36,307 nucleotides of DNA, taken from an uncultured Clostridia bacterium. GTDB taxonomy: Bacteria; Bacillota; Clostridia; TANB77; CAG-508. The notes under the pieces were generated by a model that searched no databases, was not told the DNA's origin, and was given only the letters and a program-made list of their open reading frames with translations. Each line of letters begins with the position of its first letter. Position 1 is the first letter of the stretch. The stretch spans positions 1 to 36,307 of the forward strand of contig CANQXC010000108.1 in the NCBI GenBank assembly GCA_947627785.1, written 5' to 3'. The position numbers were made by a program, and so were the translations under genes. Shown here piece by piece: positions 32,896-36,307 of the stretch.

Positions 32896-33973
32896 CAGAA
32901 TAATCTCCAATTCTTAAAAAATCTTTATATCCAATAGCGGCAATAGCAATGACCATTAGAGCAAATGATAGTGCTTTCCATAAACCACTATCTAAAAGAA
33001 TAATAGCAAACATACCAAAAGTAGCACTAATTCCATATAAAATTAAAACAGCTTGTTTTTGAGTATAACCTTTTTTCATGATTTTATGGTGTAAATGCTC
33101 CTTATCAGCTTTAAAAACTCCCTTGATAGATTTAGTTTTTACAATCCTTCTACATATAGCAAGAGATGTATCTAATAAAGGTAATGCAAAAACAATAAGA
33201 GGTGCAACTATAACAATTGCAGTATAGGTTTTAGCCATACCCAAAATAGAGATAATAGATAAAGAAAAACCTAAAAAGTTTGAACCAGTATCTCCAATAA
33301 AAGTTTTAGCAGGATTAAAATTATATGGTAGGAAGCCTAAAATACTACCAGCAAGTGCTGTTATTAATAGGATTGATATAAGAGGAGAATCATTTAAAGC
33401 AAATATAATAACTAATGAAACACAAGAAATTAGTGAAACACCACTAGATAATCCATCTAATCCATCAATTAAGTTAATTGCATTTGTAATACCAACAATC
33501 CATATAACTGTAATAGTTATTGAAAATATTTCTTCAGTAAAAACAGTATCAAAGTATGGGATAGATATCTTATCAATTAAAATACCGGATTTTGCTACTA
33601 TCAATGCAGCAACAATTTGCCCAAATAATTTAACAAAGGGATTAATGTTCTTCCAATCGTCCATAAAACAGAATAAAGCAAGAACAATAACGCCAAGAAA
33701 AAATCCTATCAATTTAATATAATATTGATCTGTGCCAAATAAATATATAGTATTTTCTATGGACATTACAATTAATAAATAGATAACAGAAACTCCAAAA
33801 CCAGCAATAACTGCAATACCGCCAAGTCTTGGCATAGGTTTATCATGTATTTTTCTAGATTCTTTTGGAATGTCCATTGCTCCAATTTTTCTTGCAAATC
33901 TTATTGTATAAGGTGTAATAACATAAGCTGTAATAAAGGCTAAAAGAAATGCAACTGCTATATCTCCCCACAT
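32873..33973 (-). CDS. tagO: Undecaprenyl-phosphate GlcNAc-1-phosphate transferase (TagO/WecA)
   Basis: Transfers GlcNAc-1-phosphate from UDP-GlcNAc to undecaprenyl phosphate, the first step of wall teichoic acid or related glycans. From the preferred start it has 366 residues and about ten membrane helices. Family motifs: RKIHDKPMPRLGG, CFMDDWKNI (catalytic Asp pair), NAINLIDGLDGLSSG, FIGDTGSNFLG and the C-terminal HLHHKI. A start at 33991 would put AAAAGGAG inside the coding region; the ATG at 33973, 7 nt after that site, is better. A sigma-A promoter lies just upstream. TagA on the other strand would use its product. Confidence 0.95.
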   Translation of the reverse strand: MWGDIAVAFLLAFITAYVITPYTIRFARKIGAMDIPKESRKIHDKPMPRLGGIAVIAGFGVSVIYLLIVMSIENTIYLFGTDQYYIKLIGFFLGVIVLALFCFMDDWKNINPFVKLFGQIVAALIVAKSGILIDKISIPYFDTVFTEEIFSITITVIWIVGITNAINLIDGLDGLSSGVSLISCVSLVIIFALNDSPLISILLITALAGSILGFLPYNFNPAKTFIGDTGSNFLGFSLSIISILGMAKTYTAIVIVAPLIVFALPLLDTSLAICRRIVKTKSIKGVFKADKEHLHHKIMKKGYTQKQAVLILYGISATFGMFAIILLDSGLWKALSFALMVIAIAAIGYKDFLRIGDYSDETTKNK

Positions 33974-34023
33974 ATAAATGCTCCTTTTCATATATCAACT
34001 ATTTTAATTTTTCACTATTTATA

Positions 34024-34052
34024 ATTGTATATTCAAAAGCCTAATTTGTCAA
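34024..34052 (-). promoter_or_regulatory. Sigma-A promoter of tagO
   Basis: On the minus strand: TTGACA (complement 34047-34052), a 17-nt spacer and TACAAT (complement 34024-34029). The -35 overlaps the stop codon of the PrgI-like gene. It makes tagO independent of the upstream T4SS genes. Confidence 0.8.
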
Positions 34053-34333
34053 TCTTTTCCATAAAAATAAACCTTACTATTTTTAATAAATTTTATAATA
34101 TATGATAAAACATATAAAATATTTTCATTATTAAATCCAAAAAAACTAAAGAGTAAAAGAGGAAAACATAAAGTTATAAATAATCCTATTTTAATATTAA
34201 TGGTAATAGGGAAAATATTAATAAGAATTAAAATAAATAATGCCCAAATTATATTAAAAACAGCTGTTGAATAATCCATAAAGCCAAATAATTTATTTTT
34301 AAAAGCATAATTTTGTGGAATAATAAATTTCAT
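34049..34333 (-). CDS. PrgI-like (VirB3-type) conjugation membrane protein
   Basis: A 94-residue protein with two hydrophobic segments (about 24-44 and 45-65), short N- and C-terminal soluble parts, and a start MKFIIPQNYAFKNKLFGFMDY in the style of PrgI proteins, which begin with a short strand, then an F-x-F-G region, then two helices. In Gram-positive conjugative systems PrgI (VirB3-like) sits between VirB6-like and VirB4 genes; here the VirB6-like gene is 15 bp upstream but tagO lies downstream. AGGAGG is 6 nt before the ATG. Assignment is mostly by size, topology and position. Confidence 0.6.
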   Translation of the reverse strand: MKFIIPQNYAFKNKLFGFMDYSTAVFNIIWALFILILINIFPITINIKIGLFITLCFPLLLFSFFGFNNENILYVLSYIIKFIKNSKVYFYGKD

Positions 34334-34348
34334 AATAAACCTCCTATT

Positions 34349-35167
34349 CTAAAATTTACTCTTAAAAATAGCAAGCATATTAGGATAAGTTACTTGAGTT
34401 TCAGTAGAAAAACTACCAATAAATTCTTTCAAGAAAGAGTTTGCTTTAAAAAGAGTATATATCATACCGATATTTAGAATGTTAGATGGTAAGATTTCAT
34501 TTTTGTCATCAACCACAAAGCAAATAAGTAAAATAATAGCAACGAAAACTTGTAAAAAAAGAAGAGATAAGAAATATTTAAACCATGCTTTAAAAAATAA
34601 ACTTGTTTTAGTACTAGATAAACAGAGAAATGCAAAAGGTGCAAGTACTAATAACACTTTTATAAGAATATATCTTATAGCATAAGATATTGTAAGACTT
34701 AAAAAGCCAAATGTAGTAGAGGTTTTTATCAAACCGTCAAAGCTAAATAAGCTATATGAGTCGGATACAAAATAAGTACTAGGTAATACATCCTCTATAA
34801 AACTAGCAAAAGAAATGTCATATTCAAATAAATAATTTCCAAGTTCGCAAATCATATTAGAAATATGAGAAAATATAAAAATCAAACTGGAACAAATAGT
34901 TTGGCTAGCATTTAATGCAATAGCGCAAAGTAATAATTTAAAAATAAATTGAAAGGGTCGTTCAACTTGAGCAAAAGTAAGATGAGAGAGTAAGTAAGAA
35001 ATTGCATAATAAATTAAGAAACCATAAATAAGAGAATTACAAATTAAATTAATGCCACTGTAAGAGTTATTTCCAACAACATATGTTACAGTATTAGTTA
35101 TTCTAGTATCTACAAAAACAAGTTTATCTAACCATTCAAGTATATTCTCATTTACAGAAGAAAGCAA
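34349..35167 (-). CDS. VirB6/TrbL-like conjugation membrane protein
   Basis: A polytopic protein of about 272 residues with 5-7 hydrophobic segments, the pattern of VirB6-like translocation-channel proteins of Gram-positive conjugative elements; VLAPFAFLCLSSTKTSLFFKAWFKY (residue ~180-205; quoted as VLAPFAFLCL and FFKAWFKY) is the typical region before the last helices. The start is odd: the TTG at 35167 has no ribosome binding site, while GAGGGG at 35236-35241 lies in front of an in-frame open extension (to 35227) that has no normal start codon. Neighbours are a pilin-like gene and a PrgI-like gene. Confidence 0.65.
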   Translation of the reverse strand: MLSSVNENILEWLDKLVFVDTRITNTVTYVVGNNSYSGINLICNSLIYGFLIYYAISYLLSHLTFAQVERPFQFIFKLLLCAIALNASQTICSSLIFIFSHISNMICELGNYLFEYDISFASFIEDVLPSTYFVSDSYSLFSFDGLIKTSTTFGFLSLTISYAIRYILIKVLLVLAPFAFLCLSSTKTSLFFKAWFKYFLSLLFLQVFVAIILLICFVVDDKNEILPSNILNIGMIYTLFKANSFLKEFIGSFSTETQVTYPNMLAIFKSKF

Positions 35168-35232
35168 ATTAGAAAGAATATTATTTATAGAAAAAGTTAA
35201 AGAACTAGTAATATTAACATCATTTATTTAAA

Positions 35233-35574
35233 TCACCCCTCTTCGGTTTTGGTAACAAGCAATTGAATTGCTGATAGAATTAAATCAATACAAAGAATAA
35301 AAGCATAAGAAAATAAACTACCACGAATAATTCTTTTTCCAGTTCTAATTTTTTCTTCATCGCCGAAACTAAATTTTTTCATAAAAACACCAGAACCAAC
35401 AGCAACAGCTGCTGCAGGTGTTGCAATTCTCATAAGCCATGTTTCAATTGTTTCAAAAGCATTAGTTATAGTAGTTACAAGCTTTGGATATGCACCATAA
35501 CTAAGAGTGCATAGACAATTTAAGATTACGAAAGATAAATATATAATATAAATTGAATAATAAATTTTTTTCAT
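35233..35574 (-). CDS. VirB2-like pilin/small conjugation protein
   Basis: A 113-residue protein with a signal-peptide-like N-terminus (about 1-28, ending LSYGAYP) and two further hydrophobic segments (about 50-65 and 85-105) separated by the basic KKFSFGDEEKIRTGKRIIRG, the TrbC/VirB2 layout. An in-frame ATG at 35586 overlaps the ribosome binding site; GGAGGT selects the ATG at 35574. It lies 17 bp after the VirD4-like gene. Such proteins form a pilus or channel part; the Gram-positive equivalent (Maff2-type) occupies the same slot in many integrative elements. Confidence 0.65.
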   Translation of the reverse strand: MKKIYYSIYIIYLSFVILNCLCTLSYGAYPKLVTTITNAFETIETWLMRIATPAAAVAVGSGVFMKKFSFGDEEKIRTGKRIIRGSLFSYAFILCIDLILSAIQLLVTKTEEG

Positions 35575-35591
35575 AAAGACCTCCATATAAA

Positions 35592-36307
35592 TTATATAAT
35601 TTTAAAAGAGTCTTTCTTTTTTGGTTTCTTAATATCATTTAAGAAATAGGGTTGCATTATAAGTTTTTTTGGGGGCAAAATCTTATTACCATTGGAAATA
35701 AAAGAAAGACAAGAAAAAGTTTCCAATCCCCTAGTAAAGAATTGTGTATCATAAATAAATTCTGTATTTACATGTGTTGTTATACTTTCTGAGACACTGG
35801 AATGTTTAGAATTTAATGAATTAGTAACATAATTATAGTTAGTTTCTTGTGCATTTTCAGAAATACTTTTAGATACTTTTGTTTTATCTTCTTTACCAAT
35901 TTGTTTTTGAGCATCTTCTATTGTAAAAATATCATCAGTTCTATACCAAAGTTTATTAATTAAATTTTGAATAATCGTTTTAGTAGCATACTGGTCTTTT
36001 AATGAATTTAAAAGAGAAGTATAGCTTTGTGTTGCAACAATATTAATACATTTAGCTTCTCTACTTTGGGCAAAAAATTCACTATCTGTTGTTGTAGCAT
36101 ATTCATGAAATTCATCGCATATAAAAACGCTAGGTTTTACAGTGTTACTTGATAGCTGCGAAAGTACTTCAGATTGGAAATCAAGTTTTAAATATGCAGC
36201 AATTAATTTGGATAGATTTTTATACTTGGCAATATTCATATTTAAAACAACAATTTTACCTTGTTCTAATATATCTTTAAAACCAAAGAAATTTAAGGAT
36301 TTTTTTT
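35592..36307 (-). CDS. VirD4/TraG-like coupling ATPase, C-terminal part (5' end outside window)
   Basis: The open frame continues without a stop to the window edge, so only the last 238 or so residues are visible; the ATG at 36239 is internal. It contains DILEQGKIVVLNMNIAKYKN, a region typical of VirD4-like proteins, then Walker B VFICDEFHEY and the following REAKCINIVATQSYTSLLNSL, corresponding to the ATPase and TraG/TraD TraM-binding region. The remaining Ser/Asn-rich segment and basic tail (IKKPKKKDSFKII) form the C-terminus. Coupling proteins feed the DNA-relaxase complex to the type IV channel. Walker A must lie beyond the window. Confidence 0.85.
   Translation of the reverse strand, partial: KKSLNFFGFKDILEQGKIVVLNMNIAKYKNLSKLIAAYLKLDFQSEVLSQLSSNTVKPSVFICDEFHEYATTTDSEFFAQSREAKCINIVATQSYTSLLNSLKDQYATKTIIQNLINKLWYRTDDIFTIEDAQKQIGKEDKTKVSKSISENAQETNYNYVTNSLNSKHSSVSESITTHVNTEFIYDTQFFTRGLETFSCLSFISNGNKILPPKKLIMQPYFLNDIKKPKKKDSFKII

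Noticed and set aside
1..36307. CRISPR array
   Set aside because: No regularly spaced direct repeats were seen; the only tandem repeat is two copies of 14 nt at 8401-8428.

Overview
The window looks like chromosomal DNA of a very AT-rich, spore-forming Clostridia-type Firmicute, probably an uncultured gut lineage. Evidence: strong AAGGAG-type ribosome binding sites, a short bacterial SRP RNA between the tadA region and dnaX, spore genes (sleB, ypeB and a small acid-soluble spore protein) with sigma-G-like promoters, and a B. subtilis-type LexA box. No species assignment is possible from sequence alone.

Layout. (1) 1-700: tRNA-Arg(CCT) with its terminator, a complex hairpin, then a half-length dinD whose promoter spacer is filled by a LexA box. 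(2) 700-4870: housekeeping genes: tadA, an unknown membrane-anchored protein, SRP RNA, dnaX, ybaB, recR. (3) 4870-9000: a possible coding remnant, a bidirectional terminator, a UgtP/MGDG-synthase-like glycolipid glycosyltransferase on the minus strand, the germination pair sleB-ypeB, a hairpin-forming repeat element, and an unusual 55-residue SASP gene.

(4) 9038-31101: a ~22 kb surface-glycan locus, all on the plus strand and mostly tightly spaced. It starts from a clear sigma-A promoter. An ABC-2 exporter (Wzm/Wzt, TagGH-like) is followed by a GT4+GT2 fusion, a three-enzyme set that probably makes UDP-L-QuiNAc or a related 2-acetamido-2,6-dideoxy-L-hexose, a GT2 with a coiled-coil tail, two tandem double-GT2 proteins with duplicated front halves, two GT-B glycosyltransferases, a TagA/WecG ManNAc transferase next to a UDP-GlcNAc 2-epimerase that supplies its donor, and a membrane decoration block. 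That block has two GtrB/DPM1-type polyprenyl-phosphate glycosyltransferases flanking a GT-C-like membrane protein, a small unknown membrane protein and an OpgB-like phosphoglycerol transferase with Ser where Thr is expected as nucleophile.

(5) 31270-33973, minus strand: an O-antigen ligase/polymerase-like membrane protein and TagO/WecA, which would start glycan assembly on undecaprenyl phosphate, from their own promoter. A 64-nt near-perfect hairpin separates them from the convergent glycan locus. (6) 34049-36307, minus strand: part of a type IV secretion/conjugation gene set: a 5'-truncated VirD4-like coupling protein, a VirB2-like pilin, a VirB6-like protein and a PrgI-like protein. The VirB4 ATPase that normally follows PrgI is absent; tagO is next.

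Together the glycan genes suggest: TagO loads GlcNAc-1-P on the lipid carrier, TagA may add ManNAc, the GT2/GT4 enzymes build an amino-deoxysugar-containing chain, Wzm/Wzt exports it, and extracytoplasmic enzymes add sugars and possibly phosphoglycerol. No CRISPR array or intact insertion sequence was seen.
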